Positions 23,980 to 31,783 of a DNA stretch of 64,000 nt are shown here, piece by piece. Under the pieces are notes generated by a model. That model ran no database searches and had not been told where the DNA came from. It saw only the letters and a program-made list of their open reading frames with translations. Made by a program: the position numbers and the translations under genes. Source of the DNA: Lachnospiraceae bacterium UBA7143. GTDB taxonomy: Bacteria; Bacillota; Clostridia; Lachnospirales; Lachnospiraceae. The number at the start of each line of letters is the position of its first letter. Position 1 is the stretch's first letter. The stretch lies in contig DKWV01000025.1 in NCBI GenBank assembly GCA_002491905.1, positions 186,001 through 250,000 on the forward strand. Reading direction: 5' to 3'.

Positions 23980-25786
23980 CAGAAACAGGTACTACAAGGG
24001 CAAAATGCTGACATCGGCGGATTTTGCCGCCGAGCAGCTCTATATGAATCATAAGAGACAGTTTGTAAACCGGATGATTACTGGGTCTGGGATAGTCTGC
24101 GGACTGAATGTGATCAGCCTGGATGATCTGTCCTTTATGGTCGAGAGCGGAGTGGCAATCGATGATATGGGACGGGAGATCGTGGTGGAAAGTTCGGTTG
24201 TCAAGAAACTGTCCGCAATCGCCGGGTTTGAGAATCTGGAGACTGGACAGGCCAGTCTGTGTATTCGCTATCAGGAAAATGAGATACAGCCAGTCTACGC
24301 GATCAGCAGACAGGATAGTGACAGGGAATTTGAGTACAATCGCATTGAGGACGGCTACGAGTTGTTTCTGGCTGATGCGTCCGGGATGAGAGAAGAGTTT
24401 GAGGTGGAGACCGAATTCTACACAGGGGGCATTCTGTTTGAAAATCAGGATTACAGGGTGCAGCTTCGGCTTCCGATCAACATCTGTGCCGGGCACTATG
24501 TGAAGATTGAGGTTGAGGCTGTGAAAGTGAGCGGTGCAAAGGCTGCTTTAAGCTACGCGGCAATCCTGCAGACGCCGGCGCTTGTGACACCGGAGGGCGG
24601 TCAGGAATTATCTGTGGGCGTGGAAGAAGCGGAGATGGAAAAAGGCTGCCGCACTGTGAAGGAGTATTGGATGCTGGCGCAGAAGGAGCCCTGTGAGGAC
24701 ACGTGCATTGTGGTGAAAGCGGGGAGCGCAAGGGCTCTGGTTGGCGGTGCCGAGTGCCCGGCAGCCGCCGGGGTTTCCTATAAGCTGCATATTCTGGGGG
24801 TCACACCGGAATTTCTGGCGGCGCGGGAGATAAACCGTGTGAATCTGGAACTTTTGTCGTCGGGCGCCGGTGCGGGGGCCATCCGGCTGGCGGATATTAC
24901 GCTGGTGCGCACCGAATCGGCTTACCTGATCGAAAACGTAGACGAGTCTGTGAGAAAATATATTCCCACGATCGCGAGCGAGTGGAAGCGTCTTGCGTAC
25001 GCCGGATGCTTTTTCAGGCAATATCCGTTCCTTGGCAGCAGGAAGGAGGAGCGGGACGGTGGGACGGCGGATCAGGCAGAGAGCGGCTTGCTTCAGGAAA
25101 TGCCTGGGATAGCCACGGGCATTGTGGAAATTCCCATCGGTGATCGTGCGAAAAAGGGGGATATCTGCTATTCCGATGAGATCATGCACGGTCTGGGAAC
25201 AGGCAATGTCTACGTGGCGGTCAGCTATGAGTATCTGGAGGAGAATGAGCTCATGCCGCAGACGGCAAGGACGACTATTTACGGGGATCCGAATCTGTTT
25301 GAGCCTGCCGGACAGAAGATAGCGGTAGAGTCGGCGGTAAAAGTATACAACGATAAGGGAAGTTTTGTTGTAGGTCTGAAGCTGAAAGCGGCTATTGACA
25401 TGATTGTATTAACTTACCGATGGATAGCGATCCGCTGCGATTATGAGAAATCGAGAGAGGAGATGGAAACGGACAGTTCACAGAGCATCAGTGTGGTGAC
25501 TCCCACTGTCATCCTTGGCACAAGGGAGAGATACTTTTTCCAGGTGGAATACCATAACATGAAGCCCTGTTCTGTCACTTACGCGCTGACGGATTACGAC
25601 AGCGGTGAGATTTCCACAGACGGCATCTATACGGCGCCGTCCAGAGAAGGGGTGTATGAGATCCGTATCTATTGTACGGACAGGCCGGGAATCCATACAT
25701 ATGCTTATGCGATTGTCAAGAGAAAGGCAGTGGAGGAAACACAGGCGGAAGATTTTGTGACAGATAAAGGGAAAGCGCTTCTATGA
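23951..25786 (+). CDS. eCIS-associated protein of unknown function
   Basis: A protein of about 611 residues whose start (SRNRYYKGKMLTSADFAAEQLYMNHKRQFVNRM...GSGIVCGLNVI, then VESGVAIDDMGREIVV) matches a protein family regularly encoded in extracellular contractile injection loci. The remaining part is beta-rich, ending in an Ig-like segment (SYALTDYDSGEISTDGIYTAP...). No signal peptide. GTG 23951 with AAAGGG upstream is favoured; ATG 23915 is possible and would lengthen it by 12 residues. It may be a particle-associated structural or baseplate-peripheral protein; no activity can be named. Confidence 0.6.
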   Translation: MKSNESLPFSRNRYYKGKMLTSADFAAEQLYMNHKRQFVNRMITGSGIVCGLNVISLDDLSFMVESGVAIDDMGREIVVESSVVKKLSAIAGFENLETGQASLCIRYQENEIQPVYAISRQDSDREFEYNRIEDGYELFLADASGMREEFEVETEFYTGGILFENQDYRVQLRLPINICAGHYVKIEVEAVKVSGAKAALSYAAILQTPALVTPEGGQELSVGVEEAEMEKGCRTVKEYWMLAQKEPCEDTCIVVKAGSARALVGGAECPAAAGVSYKLHILGVTPEFLAAREINRVNLELLSSGAGAGAIRLADITLVRTESAYLIENVDESVRKYIPTIASEWKRLAYAGCFFRQYPFLGSRKEERDGGTADQAESGLLQEMPGIATGIVEIPIGDRAKKGDICYSDEIMHGLGTGNVYVAVSYEYLEENELMPQTARTTIYGDPNLFEPAGQKIAVESAVKVYNDKGSFVVGLKLKAAIDMIVLTYRWIAIRCDYEKSREEMETDSSQSISVVTPTVILGTRERYFFQVEYHNMKPCSVTYALTDYDSGEISTDGIYTAPSREGVYEIRIYCTDRPGIHTYAYAIVKRKAVEETQAEDFVTDKGKALL

Positions 25787-26616
25787 TGTACCGATCGGAT
25801 AAAACGACATATGTCCCCGTCATGGAAGTATGGAAGGGGGACGCAAATGATATTTTCATCTGCAGGGATGCGGGTTCAGGGAGGAAAAACTATTATACGC
25901 TTCTCGTGATCCACGATCACGGGATTGTGAAGCGGCTGCTTTGTGTGATGGAACGATCCACCCACGGCTATGAATGCTGTGTGGAGATCTTCCAGCAGGG
26001 CGATGTGTACTGCGCCGTATTCCCCCATGTGAAGGAACGGTACTTAAAAAGTTTCTACATGCCGGCGCAGATCACATCGGAAACCTGCGGGGAAATTTGT
26101 GAAAATCTGATTCTTGCATGTATGCTCTCGAAGCTTCCCTACCCGCTTCTCTATCTGACACTGGAGCAGGAGCAGCTGCATTTGCGGAGGGATCAAAGCG
26201 TGGAGCCGGGGTACACCATCGATCTGGATGAGCTGGATGAAGAGATTGGGGAAAGAGAATGCGCAAGGCAGTGCGCCGGAGTGATCCGAAAACTCTTAGA
26301 GTCCGGGAAGGGCAGGGAGAGCATGGCCTACCGGTTTTTTATGAAAAAGTGGGATTATGAGGATTTTGGCGCGCTGTACCGGGACATGAGACTGGTGAAG
26401 CGCACCATGAAAAAAACGGGAAAATTCACCGGCCTTTGGCTGCTTATCACAGGCCGTCGGGAGGAACTTTTCAAGCTTCTGCGCGTACTCTGTATCGGAG
26501 TGATGCTTTTTACGGTGGTAATTCTGCTGTCCAGGGCAGTGTGGGGAGAGATTCCGTTTTTAAGAATCATGGTCAATCATTTTAAGGTGATCGGCACGGA
26601 ATCGTTGACAGGATAA
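25783..26616 (+). CDS. Membrane-tethered protein of unknown function
   Basis: A 277-residue protein starting with ATGATG across the stop of the previous gene. The N-terminal 170 residues look like a cytoplasmic alpha/beta domain (VMEVWKGDANDIFICRD..., DVYCAVFPHVKERYLKSFYMP, LDELDEEIGEREC) that could be a divergent kinase-like fold. A membrane helix follows near residues 232-252, with a short outer tail. The pattern is one I associate with Lachnospiraceae injection loci, but no function is known to me. Confidence 0.55.
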   Translation: MMYRSDKTTYVPVMEVWKGDANDIFICRDAGSGRKNYYTLLVIHDHGIVKRLLCVMERSTHGYECCVEIFQQGDVYCAVFPHVKERYLKSFYMPAQITSETCGEICENLILACMLSKLPYPLLYLTLEQEQLHLRRDQSVEPGYTIDLDELDEEIGERECARQCAGVIRKLLESGKGRESMAYRFFMKKWDYEDFGALYRDMRLVKRTMKKTGKFTGLWLLITGRREELFKLLRVLCIGVMLFTVVILLSRAVWGEIPFLRIMVNHFKVIGTESLTG

Positions 26617-26638
26617 TGGGTATGGTGGGGACGAAAAA

Positions 26639-28357
26639 ATGATAAATATGGATATGAATACGATCATCATTGTGTGTGCGGCTGTCTGGACAGCGGCAGC
26701 AGTGGCTTGTATGTTTGGACGTTCCCAAATGATACAGAGGGTTGGGTGTATGGAGCTTGTGATGGCAGCGGCGGTTAGCGGCTGCGCCCTGTTTGGCTAT
26801 TGGAAGGCGGCTGATTTTACGGGAAAACAGTATCATCAGATGCTGGCGGCCTCTCTGGGGAGCGCAGCCCCCTATCTGGCGGATCTGGAGGATGAGCTGG
26901 AAGTGTACGGCGGCAGTGATGAGACTTTTTTACGGGAGGCGGAGCAAATTGTGGAAGATGCGCTGCCGGTTTTACAGTCCGGGGAGGCGCGTTACACTTT
27001 CAGAAACATCTTTCTGGTCAGGAAGGATGAGAAGGGCGTTTACGGAGAATGCTTTACTGCGGGCGAAACGAATCACAGCTGGGAGAGTCTGCAAAATGCG
27101 GCAACGCCGCTGATCGGCCGGGCTCTGCGCAGCCGTGAGATAGTCTGGCAGGAATATGAAAGTGAGACAACCATCTTTGCGGCGGTGGAACAGTCGAGAA
27201 TTGCGCCGGCATATGCGCTGGTTGTGCTGGTTTCCAGAAAACCGCTCCTGGAGGCGCTTGACGCGCTAAAGACCCAGTATTTTTACTACAGTCTGCTTTT
27301 TATGACGGCGGCGACGCTTCTGGTGGTTCTGGTGATCCTGATGCAGGAAAAGGAAATGCACAGGGTACTGCGGCTGCTTGCGCGGGCGGCAGAAGGGCGG
27401 GAGGAGACTTCCTCATTGCTAAAGCGTGCCGGAAAATCCCTTTTTTGCAGGGAGAGCAATGAAACCCGTGCGCTCCACAGCAGCTTAAGGCAGATTGCGA
27501 TCAATACCGAGCGCATGAATTATAACAAATATCAGATACTGCAGGCATATTACCGATTTGCGCCGAAAGAGATTGAAAAGATTCTGGGGAAACAGTCCAT
27601 TCTGGATGTGGCGCCTATGGAGCAGGCGGAGACGGAGAGTACGATAGCTTTCGTCTCTTTTGCAGAGAAAAAAGGAGTTTCCCAGGGAGAGTACCTGCGG
27701 CAGATGAACAGGGATTATGCGCTTTTATGCGAGGGCTGCCGTGAGTTTGGCGGCAGTATCGTTTCCGGCGGCAGCAATCCCGGCGTTATGCTGGTACTGT
27801 TTTATGACGAGAGCCGTCTGGCTCTGCAGTTTGGCATTAAGATGACGATCAGGGAGATGGCGGATCAAAGGGCCGGACAGGCATTTGTGTTCCTGCACCG
27901 GACTCCTCTTGTCTACGGGGTGGCGGGAGATGAGGAACAGTCTTTCCCTTACATATATTCTGAGGAGATCCGTATTTTACAGAAATATACAGACAGTCTG
28001 CGTGCAATGGGCGTGCGCATGGTGGTCACAGACTACGTGTGGGAGATGGAAAAGGAAGAAGCGGTATCCCGTTATATCGGCTACATAGAGGAGGAACACC
28101 GTTTCAATCTCTACGAGATTCTGGATGCCCATTCGGAGGAGGAGAGGAGTCGGCGGCTCGCAAGTGGAGCCAGGTTTCAGCAGGCGCTCGGACTCTTTTA
28201 TCAAAGCGATTTCTATTTGGCCAGAAATCTGTTTTCTGATATTTTAAGAAGCTGTCCTATGGACGAGGTGGCCAAGTGGTATCTCTTTTTGTGCGAGGGT
28301 GCATTGAATGGTAAAAAGAAAAAACGGCAGTCTTTTGGTTTATTTTCAGGGGAATAA
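26639..28357 (+). CDS. Membrane sensor with degenerate cyclase-like domain
   Basis: A 572-residue protein: N-terminal membrane helices (about 7-27 and 38-56), an extracytoplasmic sensor-like part (about 60-205), another helix (about 211-236), then a cytoplasmic segment resembling class III adenylate/guanylate cyclases (YRFAPKEIEKILGKQSI, TIAFVSFAEKKGVS, FGGSIVSGGSNPGVMLVLF). The metal-binding Asp normally in the LFADI position is replaced (FVSFA), so it is probably a non-catalytic sensor. A TPR-like C-terminus (about 515-560) follows. It fits a membrane platform that reports on the particle or envelope. Confidence 0.65.
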   Translation: MINMDMNTIIIVCAAVWTAAAVACMFGRSQMIQRVGCMELVMAAAVSGCALFGYWKAADFTGKQYHQMLAASLGSAAPYLADLEDELEVYGGSDETFLREAEQIVEDALPVLQSGEARYTFRNIFLVRKDEKGVYGECFTAGETNHSWESLQNAATPLIGRALRSREIVWQEYESETTIFAAVEQSRIAPAYALVVLVSRKPLLEALDALKTQYFYYSLLFMTAATLLVVLVILMQEKEMHRVLRLLARAAEGREETSSLLKRAGKSLFCRESNETRALHSSLRQIAINTERMNYNKYQILQAYYRFAPKEIEKILGKQSILDVAPMEQAETESTIAFVSFAEKKGVSQGEYLRQMNRDYALLCEGCREFGGSIVSGGSNPGVMLVLFYDESRLALQFGIKMTIREMADQRAGQAFVFLHRTPLVYGVAGDEEQSFPYIYSEEIRILQKYTDSLRAMGVRMVVTDYVWEMEKEEAVSRYIGYIEEEHRFNLYEILDAHSEEERSRRLASGARFQQALGLFYQSDFYLARNLFSDILRSCPMDEVAKWYLFLCEGALNGKKKKRQSFGLFSGE

Positions 28358-28370
28358 GGAGTAGCGGTGT

Positions 28371-29657
28371 ATGATGCAGTTATGGAAAGCCCTGATTACG
28401 GCAGTAACCACGAAGCTGACCAGATTTCTGGTGGGCATTCGCCGGTTTACGTCACCACAGTATGTGATGGGGTGGGTCGTTCAGAAATTCAGTGGTCTGG
28501 TCGGCATTCTCTTAGATTTCAGGCCGAGGCATAACAGGGATTATGACACTTTTGGGCGATGGATGGTCAGCCGCAGGCTGGTCAATGCAATTGTGATTCT
28601 GGGAGGGGCTGCCTGCCTGATATATCTGTTCTGGTTAAGACCCGTCGGCGCAGAAAGCGAAGGAGCACAGATCAAAACGTACCGCTATTCGGCAATCCCT
28701 CTGCGTCTGGCCAATGGACGGGTGCGGATTCAGGCAAAGAAGGGATTTATCGCGTACGAAGGGGAAGTCAGCAAAGGGTATGTCTGCGGTGAGGGGATTC
28801 TCTACGGTGAGGAAGGACAGATGATTTACGAGGGGGAATTTGACAGGAATCGGTATCACGGTACGGGCACGCTTTACTTTGACTCCGGCCAGATCAAATA
28901 CAGCGGCGGCTTCGCGGACAACCGCTTCGAGGGAGAGGGCGTCCAGTACTGGGAGAACGGCGCGAAGCTCTACGAAGGCAGTTTTTCCAACGATTTGTTT
29001 GAGGGCAGTGGAATCCAGTATCGGGAGAGCGGAGTCAAACTCTATGAGGGCGGTTTTTCACAGGGCATGAAGGACGGGGAGGGTGTTTTGTACAATGCTT
29101 CGGGTAATATGGTTTTTGGCGGACGGTTCCATCTGGATGACATCGTCTATACACAGTTTCTTGGCAGGACGGCGGAAGAGATACAGGAACTTTATACCGG
29201 GGAGCAGATTATCTACCGCAGTGGACAGGCGGATGAGACCGCAGTCTGGCTGAGTGAGATTGACGCCCTGTGTTTTGCAAAGGACAACGGGACGAGTCTG
29301 TCGGATTCTCTCAAGTACGATATGGTCTGTGTGACAAAGGATAGTTTCGGGTACGGCGGAGGGGTTTTCCATACCATAGAGGAGCTGACGGAGGCTGTCG
29401 GGGCGCCTGTTTATGAGGGAAACAGCTATGTGACGTTCCCGGAGGCAGTGGCTGTTGATATCCTGCAGAAACGGGGCCATGCTATGGGGATTAGGACGGG
29501 AATTGATATGACGCCCGTGTTTGACGAGGTGAATACGGTAGACGCTTACCAAACGGACGCAGTCGTTTATCTGCACGCCTATTGGATCGGGGAGAGGACT
29601 TACACTTTTGTATCCGAGGGGAAGACGGGAGCGTTTTTCCTGTACGAGATTGAGTGA
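28371..29657 (+). CDS. MORN-repeat membrane protein
   Basis: A 428-residue protein with a membrane helix near residues 70-90 and about six MORN repeats (residues 125-250; YEGEFDRNRYHGTGTLYF, YSGGFADNRFEGEGVQYW and so on) followed by a C-terminal domain of unknown fold (SDSLKYDMVCVTKDSFGYGG...). MORN repeats form a long beta sheet that binds lipids or proteins, so it could hold the particle to the membrane. ATGATG start follows AAGGAG. It is part of the continuous envelope module. Confidence 0.8.
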   Translation: MMQLWKALITAVTTKLTRFLVGIRRFTSPQYVMGWVVQKFSGLVGILLDFRPRHNRDYDTFGRWMVSRRLVNAIVILGGAACLIYLFWLRPVGAESEGAQIKTYRYSAIPLRLANGRVRIQAKKGFIAYEGEVSKGYVCGEGILYGEEGQMIYEGEFDRNRYHGTGTLYFDSGQIKYSGGFADNRFEGEGVQYWENGAKLYEGSFSNDLFEGSGIQYRESGVKLYEGGFSQGMKDGEGVLYNASGNMVFGGRFHLDDIVYTQFLGRTAEEIQELYTGEQIIYRSGQADETAVWLSEIDALCFAKDNGTSLSDSLKYDMVCVTKDSFGYGGGVFHTIEELTEAVGAPVYEGNSYVTFPEAVAVDILQKRGHAMGIRTGIDMTPVFDEVNTVDAYQTDAVVYLHAYWIGERTYTFVSEGKTGAFFLYEIE

Positions 29658-29694
29658 TGGACCTGCAGACAGCGGAATCGGAAAGGAAAATCAT

Positions 29695-31740
29695 ATGAGA
29701 AGACAAAAAAAGGCGCTGCTTGCTGTTCTGGCAGCGGTCATTGTGGCAGTGGGCGCGCAGCCGCCGCAGACTGTTCTTGCGGTGGAACAGAATACGATAG
29801 ACATCTCTGTCGTGAAGAGTACGGCCTTAAACCGCAGCGATGCCTATGAGAGGATAGAAAATAAGCTGGAACTGGCGCAGGCAAAGTATACCCAGTCCGT
29901 CAGGAAACTGAAATTGAAGGAGGAAAACCAGCGCTCCTTCCGCTGGTCACCGCTTTTAAATTTCAAGCTTCCAGAGAAGCCAAACCTGACGGATGAGTTT
30001 GACTATAATTACACGCCTCTTGCACTGCAGTCCGAGATCGACCAGCTGGAGCACGAGCGTAAGGACACCGTGTATGCGGTCTATGAGGCTGTGGAACGCA
30101 ATTTTGTGGAGGCTTATCGTCTGCAGGAAACCATTGCGTTCAATGAGGAAAGGCTTGACGCGGCCGACAGGACACTTCAAAAGAATCGTGCCAGATTTGC
30201 CGTCGGGCAGGCGAAGGAGCCAGACATTGCGGCCATGGAGCAGAAGGTTGGCCGATTGGAGAAGGCGATAGCCTCTGATATGAGAAGTCTGTCGGCGGTC
30301 ACGGATAAACTCTACAGTCAGACGGGCCTGAAGCTGGACTCCTATACGCTGCTGTCGCCTTTTGTGGACGCGGATATGGACAGGGAGATGTTGGAGGAAC
30401 TGATCGAGTACACGCTGGACAACAGCGATACCTACTATAAGGCGCAGTGTGCGGCTGGGAATGCGCTTCTGGCCCTAAATACGAATTACGACCTGATGAA
30501 AAAGCAGTACGGCGCTGCAAACATGAGTCTGATAGATAGTTATGTAAACCAAGTAAAAAACGGACAGAAGGTAAGCACAAAGGAGTTCAAGCAGGCATAC
30601 AACAAGCTCCTGACGGCGGTGGACGCCCCGTGGACAGGCAGTTTTAAGATCTGGTTTATCAGGATTCCCAAAGTCTGGATCAAGGGCGCCATTGACGGTG
30701 TCCGCTATGTGGAGGATGAACCGCTTGCTCTCTATGAATCCGCCATCGAGTACCAGAATGCGCGGGCGGAAGAGGAATCTGTCAAAAAGGAGATCATCCA
30801 GCAGGTAAAAGATACCTTTGAGAATTATATCTCAGCCAGAAACGCCTGTCTCGACACAAAGGAAAGTATTGGCAAAAAGGAGGAGGAGTTAGAAAAGGGC
30901 GCGGCCTTAAACGCCATTGGGCAGATGAACTTTGAAGAGTATCAGGAGGTGCAGGAGGAGTACGAGGATTTGCAGAGTGATTATCTTCAGGCCCAGGCGG
31001 ACTACAGCGGTATTCTCTATACCTTTAACAGGCTGACCTGCGGCAGGGTACAGGATTTCTTTACCGGGGGCGGAACAGGCCTGCATGCCGGGGAAGGCGG
31101 AGTGAGCTATGTGGTAGCAGACGAGGGCGACGGCATTTATTACTATATCCGCACGCTGGCATCGGGCACTGCTTTTGAACTGGGGCTGGATGTGCCCGAG
31201 GACTATGACGAGGTTTCTGTCACGGACTTTGAACTCTGGATCAGGCAGGAGTCTGAGCAGGTACAGGTGGGCGGGCGCATTCCAGTAGATAGAAAACTCA
31301 AACATTTACAACTGGACATGGCCTCTGTGGACAAGGTGTTTATAAGACTTTACGACGGTTCCGAATTTATTGATGACTGTGGCATTGATCCCTCAGAATA
31401 TACGGGACGGCTCAGGATCGTGACAGGGTATCGGATTGAAAAGAACGAGGATGGGAAAGTGGGAACTTACGCTTTGGAGACTACGGATACAGGGCTGGCG
31501 GTCATCACCATCACACCGGAGCCGGGTGAAAAAATTGCGGGCTACACCATCCGGGATGCGGACGGCGTTCCTCTACTGGACGGGAGCGTGGTGCCTGTAA
31601 AGGAGCCGTTTCAGTATCTGGCGGCGATAGCCGGCGATCTGGAAGAAGTGACAATCAGCTTTTACGACGCTGACGGTGCGCCTCTCTACGACGCGCGGTT
31701 TAGGATAAGCGACAGCACGATCAGAAAACTTGCCGGATGA
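29695..31740 (+). CDS. Secreted TolC-like coiled-coil protein
   Basis: A 681-residue protein with a signal peptide (about residues 1-30, cleavage near VLA-VEQ) and long alpha-hairpins like the TolC/outer-membrane-efflux fold: repeated LELAQAKYTQSVRKLKLKEEN, FVEAYRLQETIAFNEERLDAADRTLQKNRARFAVGQ, and a second hairpin around residues 375-450. The C-terminal 200 residues are beta-rich. A TolC fold is unexpected in a single-membrane bacterium; it may form a periplasmic-like guide through the wall. ATG 29695 follows GGAAAGG. It precedes the amine-oxidase-like gene. Confidence 0.7.
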   Translation: MRRQKKALLAVLAAVIVAVGAQPPQTVLAVEQNTIDISVVKSTALNRSDAYERIENKLELAQAKYTQSVRKLKLKEENQRSFRWSPLLNFKLPEKPNLTDEFDYNYTPLALQSEIDQLEHERKDTVYAVYEAVERNFVEAYRLQETIAFNEERLDAADRTLQKNRARFAVGQAKEPDIAAMEQKVGRLEKAIASDMRSLSAVTDKLYSQTGLKLDSYTLLSPFVDADMDREMLEELIEYTLDNSDTYYKAQCAAGNALLALNTNYDLMKKQYGAANMSLIDSYVNQVKNGQKVSTKEFKQAYNKLLTAVDAPWTGSFKIWFIRIPKVWIKGAIDGVRYVEDEPLALYESAIEYQNARAEEESVKKEIIQQVKDTFENYISARNACLDTKESIGKKEEELEKGAALNAIGQMNFEEYQEVQEEYEDLQSDYLQAQADYSGILYTFNRLTCGRVQDFFTGGGTGLHAGEGGVSYVVADEGDGIYYYIRTLASGTAFELGLDVPEDYDEVSVTDFELWIRQESEQVQVGGRIPVDRKLKHLQLDMASVDKVFIRLYDGSEFIDDCGIDPSEYTGRLRIVTGYRIEKNEDGKVGTYALETTDTGLAVITITPEPGEKIAGYTIRDADGVPLLDGSVVPVKEPFQYLAAIAGDLEEVTISFYDADGAPLYDARFRISDSTIRKLAG

Positions 31741-31783
31741 GGAGTCGCCTGACAAGGAATTGATACAAAAATTAGGAGAGAAG

